A DNA stretch of 64,000 nt, taken from NCBI RefSeq assembly GCF_015234355.1, contig NZ_JADGMV010000001.1, positions 310,001-374,000 of the forward strand, in the 5' to 3' direction. This document shows, one piece after another, positions 20,479 to 29,192 of this stretch. The notes below the pieces were generated by a model, which searched no databases, was not told the origin of the DNA, and was given only the letters and a program-made list of their open reading frames with translations. Positions within the stretch are counted from its first letter, which is position 1. Each line of letters opens with the position of its first letter. The translations under genes were made by a program, and so were the position numbers. The DNA comes from Psychrobacter sp. NG25. GTDB lineage: Bacteria; Pseudomonadota; Gammaproteobacteria; Pseudomonadales; Moraxellaceae.

Positions 20479-20898
20479 TCAGCCAAGTTTTGGCTCCACC
20501 CATTGATAAACCAACATGCCAACTATCATGGCAGGGATGAATACATACGCTTGCCATTGTCCTGTTCCAAGCAGTACGATTCCTGGTCCTGGGCAAATAC
20601 CCACCAAACCCCAACCGATACCAAATAACATCGCACCAATAAGGAGTTTTTTATTAATAACGGTTTTGCTTGGCATCTCTATCAATGTGCCAATCCAGCT
20701 CGCCTGCTGACGCTTGGCCAATTGCACACCAACGATTGCCACGATTAATCCACCACCCATGACTAATGCAAGGGAAATATCCCATGCACCAAAGACATCC
20801 AAAAACCCTTGTACCTTCACAGGATCGGTCATACCAGATATCAGCAGTCCAAAACCAAATAATAATCCTGCCAGTAATCCAATTATGTTTCTTAGCAT
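20479..20898 (-). CDS. YeeE/YedE-family sulfur transporter, second half (DUF6691)
   Basis: The 139-residue membrane protein has about four hydrophobic segments, starting LLAGLLFGFGLLISGMTDP and containing GIGWGLVGICPGPGIVLL, the signature of the second subunit of split YeeE/YedE transporters (PmpB-like). These move thiosulfate or related sulfur compounds into the cell, with the conserved Cys in GICPGP in the pathway. It lies 104 bp downstream of the partner gene and they are surely cotranscribed. Its stop codon TGA directly abuts the outer repeat element. Substrate not certain. Confidence 0.87.
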   Translation of the reverse strand: MLRNIIGLLAGLLFGFGLLISGMTDPVKVQGFLDVFGAWDISLALVMGGGLIVAIVGVQLAKRQQASWIGTLIEMPSKTVINKKLLIGAMLFGIGWGLVGICPGPGIVLLGTGQWQAYVFIPAMIVGMLVYQWVEPKLG

Positions 20899-21002
20899 CG
20901 TTGTCTCTCACTATCATTTCTTATGAATACTATTAAGCGCTGTCTGTGCAGCATGCTGTCTATGCAACATACTACGGCCTATACGTATAATTATGACTCT
21001 AC

Positions 21003-21440
21003 CTAGATTAAACCTAAGACATGCCGACCCATATAAACCGTCACAATACCGAAGAACATAAAGGTCGCCGTCGCTGCCATAGAGCGTGGAGACAAGCGTG
21101 CATTGCCACAGATACCGTGACCACTGGTACAGCCTGATCCCAAACGCGTCCCAAAGCCAACCAACAATCCCGCGCCGACTAACAACGGCAAAGAAGTGCT
21201 GATGTCTATATCGGGTAACGGTCTTCCCAGACTATATAGTACTGGCGAGATGACTAGACCAACGATAAATAACACCTGCCACATTTCAACACGCTTGGGC
21301 TTTAGCAGGCTTGAGAATATGCCGCTAATACCAGCAATACGTCCAATACCCAGTAGCAGTATGACCGTCGCCAGACCTAGTATTAGGCCACCCACTAAGG
21401 AGATTGGTGTAAAGGCCTGCCAGTCAATTTGTATACTCAT
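21003..21440 (-). CDS. YeeE/YedE-family sulfur transporter, first half
   Basis: 145 residues with several membrane segments and the conserved loop LGSGCTSGHGICGNARLSPRS, whose cysteines are characteristic of YeeE/YedE thiosulfate transporters. It pairs with the downstream 139-residue gene as a PmpA/PmpB-like split transporter. Such pairs often sit with an ArsR-type regulator (BigR), a persulfide dioxygenase or a rhodanese; none is here. An 18-bp inverted repeat 40 bp upstream may be the operator. Function as thiosulfate/persulfide-sulfur uptake is inferred from family. Confidence 0.87.
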   Translation of the reverse strand: MSIQIDWQAFTPISLVGGLILGLATVILLLGIGRIAGISGIFSSLLKPKRVEMWQVLFIVGLVISPVLYSLGRPLPDIDISTSLPLLVGAGLLVGFGTRLGSGCTSGHGICGNARLSPRSMAATATFMFFGIVTVYMGRHVLGLI

Positions 21441-21479
21441 ATTGATTACCCAGTCTTATATTTATTTTACATAAATACA

Positions 21480-21497
21480 TTATATTATAAAATATAA
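21480..21497. promoter_or_regulatory. AT-rich inverted repeat upstream of sulfur-transport genes
   Basis: TTATATT (21480-21486) and AATATAA (21491-21497) form a perfect 7-bp inverted repeat around ATAA, 40 bp before the start codon of the first transporter gene. ArsR-type sulfur sensors (BigR/SqrR) use AT-rich palindromes of this kind, so it is a candidate operator for an unlinked regulator. AT-richness makes chance occurrence possible. Confidence 0.4.
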
Positions 21498-21510
21498 TAA
21501 AAAGGTAAAA

Positions 21511-21548
21511 AAATACTGAACCCAGTATTATTCTGTGGCTCAGTATTT
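21511..21548 (-). terminator. Terminator of class V aminotransferase gene
   Basis: AAATACTGA (21511-21519) pairs with TCAGTATTT (21540-21548). The A-rich stretch to the left is a U-tract on the minus strand. Confidence 0.75.
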
Positions 21549-21580
21549 TTCTTATCTCAAAAACAACGTATTATTTGGGC

Positions 21581-22714
21581 TTATTTAGCCAATACTTTAT
21601 CGAGTGCTGACTCAAAACGCGTCACTGCGCCATCAACGTCAGTCAATTTATCTAGACCAAAAAGCCCTAAACGGAAGGTCTTAAAGTTATCCGGCTCACC
21701 TACTTTGAGAGGGACACCAGAGGCGATTTGCATACCGGCTTCCGCAAAAGCACTGCCTTTATGCATGTCATCACGATCGGTGTAAGCTACGACAACACCT
21801 GGTGCTTCAAAACCCTTAGCTGCCACGCTCTCGATACCTTTATCAGCAAAGACCTGACGGATGCGATTGCCCAGCTCCCATTGTGCATCACACAATGTAT
21901 CGAAGCCGATTTTTTTAGCCTCCAGAATGGTATCGCGGAACTGGCGTAAGCTGTCGGTTGGCATAGTCGCGTGATAGGCGTGACCGCCATTCTCATAGGC
22001 ACGCATGATGTTTAACCACTGCTTCAAATCTAAGCTGAAGCTATCAGACTCTGTACTGTCTACTTTTTTGATAGCAGCATCGCTGAGCATGACTAGGCCA
22101 GCGCATGGCGTACTACTCCAGCCTTTTTGCGGGGCACTAATAAGGACATCAATCCCCAAATCTTGCATATCCAACCAGACACAACCTGAGGCAATACAGT
22201 CAATAACCAGTAAACCACCAACACTATGCACGGCCGCGCTCAAGGCTTTGATATAGTCCGCTGATAGAATAATCCCTGATGAGGTTTCGACATGCGGAGC
22301 AAATACCACTGCTGGTTTTTCTGCTTTAATCTTTGCCACTGCTTCATCGATATCGACAGGTGAAAACGGCTTTGGAGAATCGCCTTCTGCACGATGAGCA
22401 GTCAAGACCGTAGTCGATTTGGCAATTTTGCCTTTTTCTAGGATTTGCGACCAACGATAGCTAAACCAACCGTTACGGATAATGAGGCAATCTTCATCGT
22501 TTGCCAACTGACGCGCAACCGCTTCCATACCATAAGTACCAGCACCCGGAACAATCACGACTGCATCAGCGTTATAAACTGATTTTAGGTCGCTAGATAG
22601 GTCATTTATCACTTGTTGAAAGACTTTTGACATGTGATTGAGGGCGCGGTCAGTATAGACCACTGAGTATTCTAATAAGCCGTTTGGATCAATATCTTGA
22701 CGTAATGCAGTCAT
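21581..22714 (-). CDS. Class V aminotransferase (alanine--glyoxylate type)
   Basis: The 377-residue PLP enzyme has the fold-type I class V core: VPGAGTYGMEAVARQL (residues 55-70), LLVIDCIASGCVW, and SAPQKGWSSTPCAG with PLP lysine K197. Serine/alanine-glyoxylate, 2-aminoethylphosphonate and serine-pyruvate aminotransferases all belong here. The N-terminus lacks the usual GPGPT.V opening, having EYSVVYTDRALNHMS instead, which marks a subgroup whose substrate I cannot name. Single gene with its own terminator; the upstream 700 bp is repeat-rich and noncoding. Confidence 0.85.
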   Translation of the reverse strand: MTALRQDIDPNGLLEYSVVYTDRALNHMSKVFQQVINDLSSDLKSVYNADAVVIVPGAGTYGMEAVARQLANDEDCLIIRNGWFSYRWSQILEKGKIAKSTTVLTAHRAEGDSPKPFSPVDIDEAVAKIKAEKPAVVFAPHVETSSGIILSADYIKALSAAVHSVGGLLVIDCIASGCVWLDMQDLGIDVLISAPQKGWSSTPCAGLVMLSDAAIKKVDSTESDSFSLDLKQWLNIMRAYENGGHAYHATMPTDSLRQFRDTILEAKKIGFDTLCDAQWELGNRIRQVFADKGIESVAAKGFEAPGVVVAYTDRDDMHKGSAFAEAGMQIASGVPLKVGEPDNFKTFRLGLFGLDKLTDVDGAVTRFESALDKVLAK

Positions 22715-23421
22715 AGGGCGCTCCTAGTTTATTGTTAGATGATTTAATAATTCTTAAGCTGTAGCTACAGCAAGCTCCAGACACTAAAACCTCAATATTA
22801 GAATGCAGATACTAAAGTCTAAGTGCAAAAATCTAAATGCCACCCTAGCCAAATACTATTTATAGTGAAATAGCACTATTGCTAGAGACTATAGTTGATT
22901 CAATTTAAAAGTAGTACAAGGCAACCGAGTGTAGATGTATGTTTAATACTTCAAGCGAGGTTAAAGCAGTAATACTTTTATAGTGAAATAGCAATGTTGC
23001 TAGAGACTACTATAGCTAATATTCATTTGGATATAATATCGAGTAATAATCGGGAGTACGACGCAGGGTTGACGATATAGCGCTTTATCCTAGTGCTATT
23101 GCCGTTGATGATTGTGTCTTGCATGCATTTATTTTATTAACTTGAGACAAAACCGTACAAAACATATGCACCAATATAAATGCTACGCAGTGGTAGACTA
23201 ATTATAGTGGTCTCGGATGATGAATGACATAAATAGATACTGAGCCAGCATAAATGCGCTAAGGTTTTTATAGAATAGCGGCTAGCGTATCCCGACAGAT
23301 TATCATCGCTTAACATGCTTATGACAGCTCGATATTAGCACTGATAATGCAGGTTGACAACGATATGTTCGCGCAATGCGTGCACTGGCGAATCTATGAT
23401 TTTTTGATAAAGGAATGGCTA
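22715..23421. other. Noncoding repeat-rich gap upstream of the aminotransferase gene
   Basis: About 700 bp without a credible gene. 22860-23015 holds relatives of the TATAGT repeat family, listed separately. The rest, including 23040-23400, is unremarkable AT-rich sequence. Old element decay is a plausible reason for the length. Confidence 0.5.
22861..23014 (+). repeat. Degenerate TATAGT-family repeat cluster (copy C)
   Basis: A 33-bp unit TATAGTGAAATAGCAC...GAGACTATA (22861-22893) recurs as a near copy at 22979-23014. The DNA between contains TATAGTTGATTCAATTT and GTACAAGGCAACCGAGTG, which match the family core (TACAAGG.A.CCGAGTG). Boundaries of a full 108-bp element are not recoverable, so this is probably a decayed or composite copy. 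Confidence 0.6.
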
Positions 23422-24834
23422 CTATCGACGGCCGCGATGTGACTCGTTCAAGCCTGCTACCACAAAGTCTAACAGCTCGCTGTCACCTTCACGAGCAGCT
23501 TTACGCATCAGCTTCGATGGTGCATGTGTGAGTTTCTGGGTCAGACGGCGTGACAGCTCGGTGAGGATATCTTCAGGACTGGCATCACTCTGCTGTAGCT
23601 GAGCGATAGAGTCATGCAGTAGTTTGTCTACTTGATCCTGAGTACGTGCACGGTACTGCTCTATGTCTTTACCGACTTGGCGCACTTGAAAACTACGATC
23701 CATCTCAACGACCAGTTGGCTGACCAGTAGCTCCGCATCTACCGCTGCTTGTCTGCGCTGCTCGATGTTACCAGCAATCACGTGCTGCAGATCGTCGACA
23801 GAATACAGATAGATGTCATCTATGCGGCTAATGGTAGAGTCAATATCGCGGGGCACTGCTAAGTCAATCATCAACATTGGCTGATAGCGGCGGCGCTTGA
23901 GCGCCTGCAACGTCATGGTTTTATCAATCAACAAATCCATACTGCCGCTACAGCTACTGACAATATCAGCCTCTGCCAACACTTGCGGTAGCTCTTGCAA
24001 TGTTCTGACTTCCACACGGCGATTAGGATTGCGCAGCTCAGCCGCTAAAGCTTCCGCTCGTTCAGGATTACGATTGCAAATGATAACCCGCCCGACCCCA
24101 AGCCCAGCAATGTGTGTCGCGACCAATCTATTCATCTCGCCTGCTGCCACGACCAATAGAGTGCGGCTAGGCAAATCATCAAATATTTGCGTGACGAGTT
24201 TGGCCGCTGCAAAGCTGAGCGATACCGCTTGTGCACCTACTTTGGTCTCGTTACGCACACGCTTAGCAGCCGCAAATACTTGATCGACGACCCAGCCGAG
24301 CTGATTACTCAATACTTTTTGCTCTTGTGCGAGGTGTACCGAGCGCTTGATTTGACCGAGTATCTGCGGCTCACCTAATATCATAGAATCTAGCCCTGCG
24401 GCGACCCTGAGCCAATGGGTCAGAGCATGCGTATCACGATGCACATAGAGATACGAGTCAATCTCAGACAGTGACAGCTGCTTGAAAGTAGCCAGCCAAC
24501 TTTTAATTTTGATAATATGAGCACTGATAGCGGCAGATGAGAGCTTGCTACTGCTGGTAAAAGCATTACTAGCCACTTCCTGCCCAGTAGGTTCATCTGT
24601 TTGGGATTCTGACGATGATGAACCTAACGACGGTAAGATCGGATTTTGCGATGCTGTTTGTGGTACAAGGGCGTAAATCTCAGTCCGGTTACAGGTAGAG
24701 ACAATCACACTACCATCTGTAAATGCTTCTAACTGTTTGAGCGCGACATTCACATCGTCACCTACTAGCGCCAAGCGCTCTCGTAGAGCGACTGGTGCAG
24801 TTTTGTGATTGACCCCAATGACCACTAATCTCAT
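23422..24834 (-). CDS. hemA: Glutamyl-tRNA reductase, with an internal Ser-rich insert
   Basis: HemA reduces glutamyl-tRNA to glutamate-1-semialdehyde, the first step of C5 heme synthesis; hemL in this window does the next. The 470-residue protein shows GVNHKTAPVALRER, the nucleophile C48 in VSTCNRTEIYAL, and AGLDSMILGEPQILGQ, then the NADPH domain. It is longer than the usual 410-430 residues: residues about 58-105 are a Ser/Thr/Gln-rich insertion (SSSSESQTDEPTGQE) between the catalytic Cys and SWLATFKQLS. The insert is probably a surface loop. Divergent from the TPR gene, as in Acinetobacter relatives. Confidence 0.95.
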   Translation of the reverse strand: MRLVVIGVNHKTAPVALRERLALVGDDVNVALKQLEAFTDGSVIVSTCNRTEIYALVPQTASQNPILPSLGSSSSESQTDEPTGQEVASNAFTSSSKLSSAAISAHIIKIKSWLATFKQLSLSEIDSYLYVHRDTHALTHWLRVAAGLDSMILGEPQILGQIKRSVHLAQEQKVLSNQLGWVVDQVFAAAKRVRNETKVGAQAVSLSFAAAKLVTQIFDDLPSRTLLVVAAGEMNRLVATHIAGLGVGRVIICNRNPERAEALAAELRNPNRRVEVRTLQELPQVLAEADIVSSCSGSMDLLIDKTMTLQALKRRRYQPMLMIDLAVPRDIDSTISRIDDIYLYSVDDLQHVIAGNIEQRRQAAVDAELLVSQLVVEMDRSFQVRQVGKDIEQYRARTQDQVDKLLHDSIAQLQQSDASPEDILTELSRRLTQKLTHAPSKLMRKAAREGDSELLDFVVAGLNESHRGRR

Positions 24835-25374
24835 TATTGATAGACCATAAAAATGATGCTCATCTGCCAGCCGCTCTATCTTATTATTTGTAAAAGACAG
24901 TTTTGGGTGACAGCGTTAAAAGAAATAATCTGAAAACCGTTTATTATATCATTATTGCCAGCTTTAATTAACACTCGCCTACCGATGATAACTATTTGCT
25001 TGTATCTGGGCACACCTGTCACAAATCAACTGCTCATACGATTGGTAAAGCCAATGTTTGAATTTGAGCAAATGTTTAAAAAATGCTCACAAATCATTCG
25101 CTTACTTTGTATTAACTTGTTATATTTCCATAATATTCTGACTAATATTGATAACGGATTATCGACATAGACAGTCAAAGAGCCATGCTTTCCTGAATAG
25201 CTATCAATAGAATAGTTAATGCCACTACCTGAGTAACACGGTCACTATTGTTTATACCAGCTATCTACTCTTATAATGTTTGCTATGGGTACTCGTTACC
25301 AATATTTAGTTTAAAATAATTAAAAAATAGCTTACTTATCGATATAGATAAATAACGGGCAAATACGGTTATCT
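24835..25374. other. Divergent gap hemA / TPR gene
   Basis: 540 bp of AT-rich sequence. A 71-codon frame at 24955-25170 lacks a ribosome-binding site and protein-like composition, so I do not call it. Promoters for both flanking genes must lie here. No repeat or RNA gene seen. Confidence 0.45.
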
Positions 25375-27327
25375 ATGATTTTTTTCGGGTCATTACTTCG
25401 ATCAAAACTTGCGCATGACGCCCAATCTACCCTTCATGCTTTATGGCATGACATTATTGAACGTCTATGGCAACACTATAAGCTAACATTATCGTTGGCC
25501 GTCTGTCTGTGCCTAGGATCTTCTTCTGTATACGCAAACTCTTCTAACGTCTTATTGCAGACTACTGGACCCAGCGTATCAGCAGCTATCGTAGACGACA
25601 ATGCATACAGCAACAATGCATCGAATAACCATGCGACGAGTCATACTACAACAACTATTCAGACAAGCATACAGCCCACAGGCAAGGTTGCCAATATTAA
25701 TGGCTTAGCCCCAGCAAGCTTATGGCAATCTGATCTCGAAGAGCCAAGTTTATATGCGCTGCTAGATGCCGAGTTTGCAGCAGATCGTGATGACAAGAGA
25801 CGCGCGATTACTATCTACAAGCAGCAATCTTTTAAAGAAGATGCAACGGCAGTGTTTGAGCGAGCACTGAGTTTGTCCTTACGTAATGAGCGGGTTGAGG
25901 ATTCATTACAATTTGCCAAGACATGGCAAGACCAAAACCCCGATCACGTGCCTGCTTGGTTTTATGTGGCGCATTTGGCGCTACGAGCACACGACTATTT
26001 GCTAGCTGGCGAGACATTGAATCGTATCTTGCGTTACGATCCTCGAGCAGACCTAAGCGAAATCCTTATCGGTATCTATCCAAACGATGATGAAGATAAG
26101 CGCGAATTACTTGCCGCGCTACAGCCGTTAGATAGTGAGCAAAACGCCTCATTGTCCGTATTAAAAGCAGGCTTGCTTTACCAGTTTAATGAGCCTGAAA
26201 ATGCCATTGTCCATATCAATCGCGCTTTAGAACGCCAACCTGATTATGTGCCCTTTATTACTTTAAAGGCTGATATATTGCGCAAAATCGTCACTGCTGA
26301 GACAGTGATCAATTATGTCAGCCAAGCACGGCTGCGTAACCCAGACAGTAAGAACTTATACTTGTATGAAATCCGCTATTTGTTGGACCTAAAGCAAAGC
26401 CAAAAAGCGTGGGAGTTACTGATTGAAGCGCATAAGCATTTCAATGATGATGCCGAGATTACCTTGCTAGCAGCATTAGTAAGCTTGGATATCGAAAAAT
26501 ATGATAGTGCCGATCAGTTACTCAATATGCTGGCAAAGACACCCGCTTATCTTAATCAGGCTTATTACTACCTTGGTATCAGTGCCGAGCGCCAGCAGAA
26601 ATTTGAACAAGCCAAATACTATCTCAATGGCGTCATGCAAGAAGACTTGGTGCTAGAAGCTCGTAGAAAAGTCGTCGCATTTGAATTACTCAATAACAAT
26701 ACTAAGGCGGCAATGTCAGTCTTAGAAAAGCTGCGTAAAGATTTTGAAGTATTTGCACCTGACACGTTTGTGATGCAAGCCGATATCTTATGGCAGCAAA
26801 ACAAACCTGACGAAGCCCTGAGCCTGCTAACTAAAGCATCGCGTAATTATCCCGATAATGAAATGCTCTTGTTTGCACGCGCCCAGCTCCTCGATGACAA
26901 AGAAGACTATATCGTAAAACGGCCCCTACTCAACCACTTACAGGCTTTAGATCCTAGCAATCTATCTTATAAGCTCAGTTATGCACAGCTACTACTGGCT
27001 AACGAACGCAGCTCAGAGCAAGGTCTTGCGCTTGCGACAGCTATCATTAAAATTCACTATGATGACCCACGTTACGATAATGAGCTACATCTACAAGCAC
27101 TCAATATCCTAGCAAGCAATGCGCTGGCTAACAAAAACTACCAGCAAGTGATCGACTACCTACAAACGCCTTATGACGTATTGCCTACGCTACGTTCAGG
27201 TGCTTTACTGCTGCGTGCGTATCAAGGCCTAGGCAATAATGCCAGAGTCGAGACACTACTCACAGATTTGCAGAAACGCTTTTCATTCGGACAGCATAAT
27301 ATCAATGACCGCATACAGCTGTATTAG
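25375..27327 (+). CDS. Tetratricopeptide-repeat protein of the hemA-lolB locus
   Basis: The 650-residue protein has a hydrophobic, signal-like segment at residues 36-54 (LTLSLAVCLCLGSSSVYA), oddly far from the start, so either the signal has a long N-region or a nearer non-ATG start is used. The rest is TPR solenoid: repeated A..WYVAHLAL..HDY..A, NEPENAIVHINRALERQPDY, QAYYYLGISAERQQKFEQAKYYLNGV. A TPR gene holds this same place between hemA and lolB in Moraxellaceae. It is probably a periplasmic or envelope scaffold; its partner is unknown. LolB follows 164 bp later. Confidence 0.85.
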   Translation: MIFFGSLLRSKLAHDAQSTLHALWHDIIERLWQHYKLTLSLAVCLCLGSSSVYANSSNVLLQTTGPSVSAAIVDDNAYSNNASNNHATSHTTTTIQTSIQPTGKVANINGLAPASLWQSDLEEPSLYALLDAEFAADRDDKRRAITIYKQQSFKEDATAVFERALSLSLRNERVEDSLQFAKTWQDQNPDHVPAWFYVAHLALRAHDYLLAGETLNRILRYDPRADLSEILIGIYPNDDEDKRELLAALQPLDSEQNASLSVLKAGLLYQFNEPENAIVHINRALERQPDYVPFITLKADILRKIVTAETVINYVSQARLRNPDSKNLYLYEIRYLLDLKQSQKAWELLIEAHKHFNDDAEITLLAALVSLDIEKYDSADQLLNMLAKTPAYLNQAYYYLGISAERQQKFEQAKYYLNGVMQEDLVLEARRKVVAFELLNNNTKAAMSVLEKLRKDFEVFAPDTFVMQADILWQQNKPDEALSLLTKASRNYPDNEMLLFARAQLLDDKEDYIVKRPLLNHLQALDPSNLSYKLSYAQLLLANERSSEQGLALATAIIKIHYDDPRYDNELHLQALNILASNALANKNYQQVIDYLQTPYDVLPTLRSGALLLRAYQGLGNNARVETLLTDLQKRFSFGQHNINDRIQLY

Positions 27328-27491
27328 ATGCATGGTCAACAAATCATTTTGATAGTAGGCATAGCAGTTCTACGATTGCAGAGCACTTAATTACAAGGCA
27401 CTTATAAGAAGCTAACAGCCACGCATAACTGAGTAACAAATAACATTTAAGCTAATATCTTTGTAAATTTGTTCATTATTGGGGAAACATC

Positions 27492-28115
27492 ATGTCAGCA
27501 GTAGCCACTTCTTATAAGCTTAATAAAGTCACTCTATTCACAGCCATGGCGGCGGCGCTCGTGATAACGTCTGGTTGCCAGTCGTTAAAAACAGCGAGTG
27601 CGACTACCAACCAACCAACTACGACTATACAAGAGCAACCACAAAAGCTTGAAACCTTTAATATTACTGGCAAAATTGGTGTAACGATGCCTGCTAATGA
27701 CACCACAGGTGCTCAAGGTGGCAGTGCCTTTTATGCGTGGGGACAACAAGAAGACCGCTTTGCTATCGAGCTGATTGGCGCGCTAGGTATCGGTAAAACC
27801 AATATCGAATATGATGGTCAAACCGCCACGCTAGTCAGTGAAAAAACAGGGTCATTGACAGCCAACGATCCTGAGACTCTATTGAAAAAAGCAACCGGCT
27901 GGCAGGCTCCTATCTCACAAATGCCTTATTGGATATCTGGCCACCCAGCACCTTCAGATAGTGCACCAGAAATGGATGCCCAAAAGCGCTTAATCAGCTC
28001 AGTTAATGGTGAATGGACAGCAAGCTTCACTTACAAGGGTACTGACAAACTACCGAGTAAAATCAGCGCTGTGCAGCCTCAAGGTAACAAGGTCGTGATG
28101 ACAATCAATCACTAA
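27492..28115 (+). CDS. lolB: Outer-membrane lipoprotein receptor LolB
   Basis: The 207-residue lipoprotein (lipobox ITSGC, Cys about 29) resembles LolB: FNITGKIGVTMP beta-strand opening, GSAFYAWGQQEDRFAIELIGALGIGKTNIEYDG, and LPYWISG-like segment MPYWISGHPAP. LolB accepts lipoproteins from LolA and inserts them in the outer membrane. Position directly upstream of ispE is the conserved gamma-proteobacterial order. A Gly/Thr/Gln-rich linker (residues 33-50) separates the lipid anchor from the fold. Confidence 0.9.
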   Translation: MSAVATSYKLNKVTLFTAMAAALVITSGCQSLKTASATTNQPTTTIQEQPQKLETFNITGKIGVTMPANDTTGAQGGSAFYAWGQQEDRFAIELIGALGIGKTNIEYDGQTATLVSEKTGSLTANDPETLLKKATGWQAPISQMPYWISGHPAPSDSAPEMDAQKRLISSVNGEWTASFTYKGTDKLPSKISAVQPQGNKVVMTINH

Positions 28116-28218
28116 ATTATCAATCGCTAATCACTTACTAATGAGAGCAATTACCCATCAAGCCACCATTGCTTATTAAGATAGCCGTTTATGGCTGAAA
28201 ACTTTATGACTGTACATT

Positions 28219-29181
28219 ATGATTAAAAATATAGCCGCATCGTCTGCCTCTACTATCACCCGCTTATCACCTGCAAAGATTAATTTATTTTTGCACATTA
28301 CTGGTAAGCGTGCTGATGGCTATCATAATTTGCAAACAGTCTTTCGTCTGCTCGATTGGGGCGATTATTTACATTTTTCAGTAGACAGTGATGTGGTCAT
28401 TGATACTAGCGATAACGCGTTAGAAGCTACGAAGCTTTGCCATCAACTACTGACATTAACTGGCGCAGAAGCGATAACGACCAGCATAGAAGACAATCTC
28501 ATTTTTAAAGCAGCACACGCATTGCTCTCTGCTGCCATGCAGTCGAATCATTTGCCCAAGCAGTTGGCACAAGTAGCTGTCACTGTAGATAAGCATTTAC
28601 CAATGGGCGCAGGATTAGGTGGCGGCTCTTCCAATGCTGCCACTACCTTATTGGCATTAAATGAGATTTGGCAGCTTAATTTTAATCAGCATGACCTTAT
28701 CAACATTGCTACCTCTATTGGCGCAGATGTACCAATCTTTATCTTTGGTCAGGATGCGATTGCGATGGGTATCGGTGAAGAACTGACAGCGATTGATTTG
28801 CCAAAGCAGCAGTATTTAATCTTAACGCCTGCTGCTCATGTGAATACCGCCAAACTTTTCGCGCACCCAAAACTACAGCGAGACATCACGCACCTATCGA
28901 CTGAAACCATTAAAAACCAGTCCAATGATTATTTGCAGGCTCTTATTGCGCCCTATCACAATGTTTTTACGCCAGTGGTGACGAGCCTCGCAACTGCTGT
29001 TGAAGAGGCTTTTAATTATTTGCAAGGGTTAGAGGTGCAAGTACTGGGTACAGCACGCATGACTGGCTCTGGTAGCGCAGTGTTTTTACCTTTGGATGCA
29101 AGCGTGACTACTGACAAAGCACTTTTAGCCAAGTGGATTGCGGAAGCACCTTGTAATGGGTACTTGGTTGGGAGCTTGTAG
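28219..29181 (+). CDS. ispE: 4-diphosphocytidyl-2-C-methyl-D-erythritol kinase
   Basis: IspE phosphorylates CDP-ME in the MEP isoprenoid pathway. The 320-residue GHMP kinase shows SPAKINLFLHITGKRADGYHNL (residues 18-39), the ATP-binding loop PMGAGLGGGSSNAATTL and a terminal MTGSGSAVFL. Slightly longer than the E. coli enzyme. The ATG at 28219 has no strong Shine-Dalgarno but begins a plausible N-terminus. In relatives it is followed directly by tRNA-Gln and prs; here a minus-strand gene is inserted. Confidence 0.94.
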   Translation: MIKNIAASSASTITRLSPAKINLFLHITGKRADGYHNLQTVFRLLDWGDYLHFSVDSDVVIDTSDNALEATKLCHQLLTLTGAEAITTSIEDNLIFKAAHALLSAAMQSNHLPKQLAQVAVTVDKHLPMGAGLGGGSSNAATTLLALNEIWQLNFNQHDLINIATSIGADVPIFIFGQDAIAMGIGEELTAIDLPKQQYLILTPAAHVNTAKLFAHPKLQRDITHLSTETIKNQSNDYLQALIAPYHNVFTPVVTSLATAVEEAFNYLQGLEVQVLGTARMTGSGSAVFLPLDASVTTDKALLAKWIAEAPCNGYLVGSL

Positions 29182-29192
29182 CTAGTTATTAT

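Noticed and set aside
24955..25170. 71-codon frame between hemA and the TPR gene
   Set aside because: No ribosome-binding site, composition follows the AT-rich gap, and the encoded sequence shows no family pattern.
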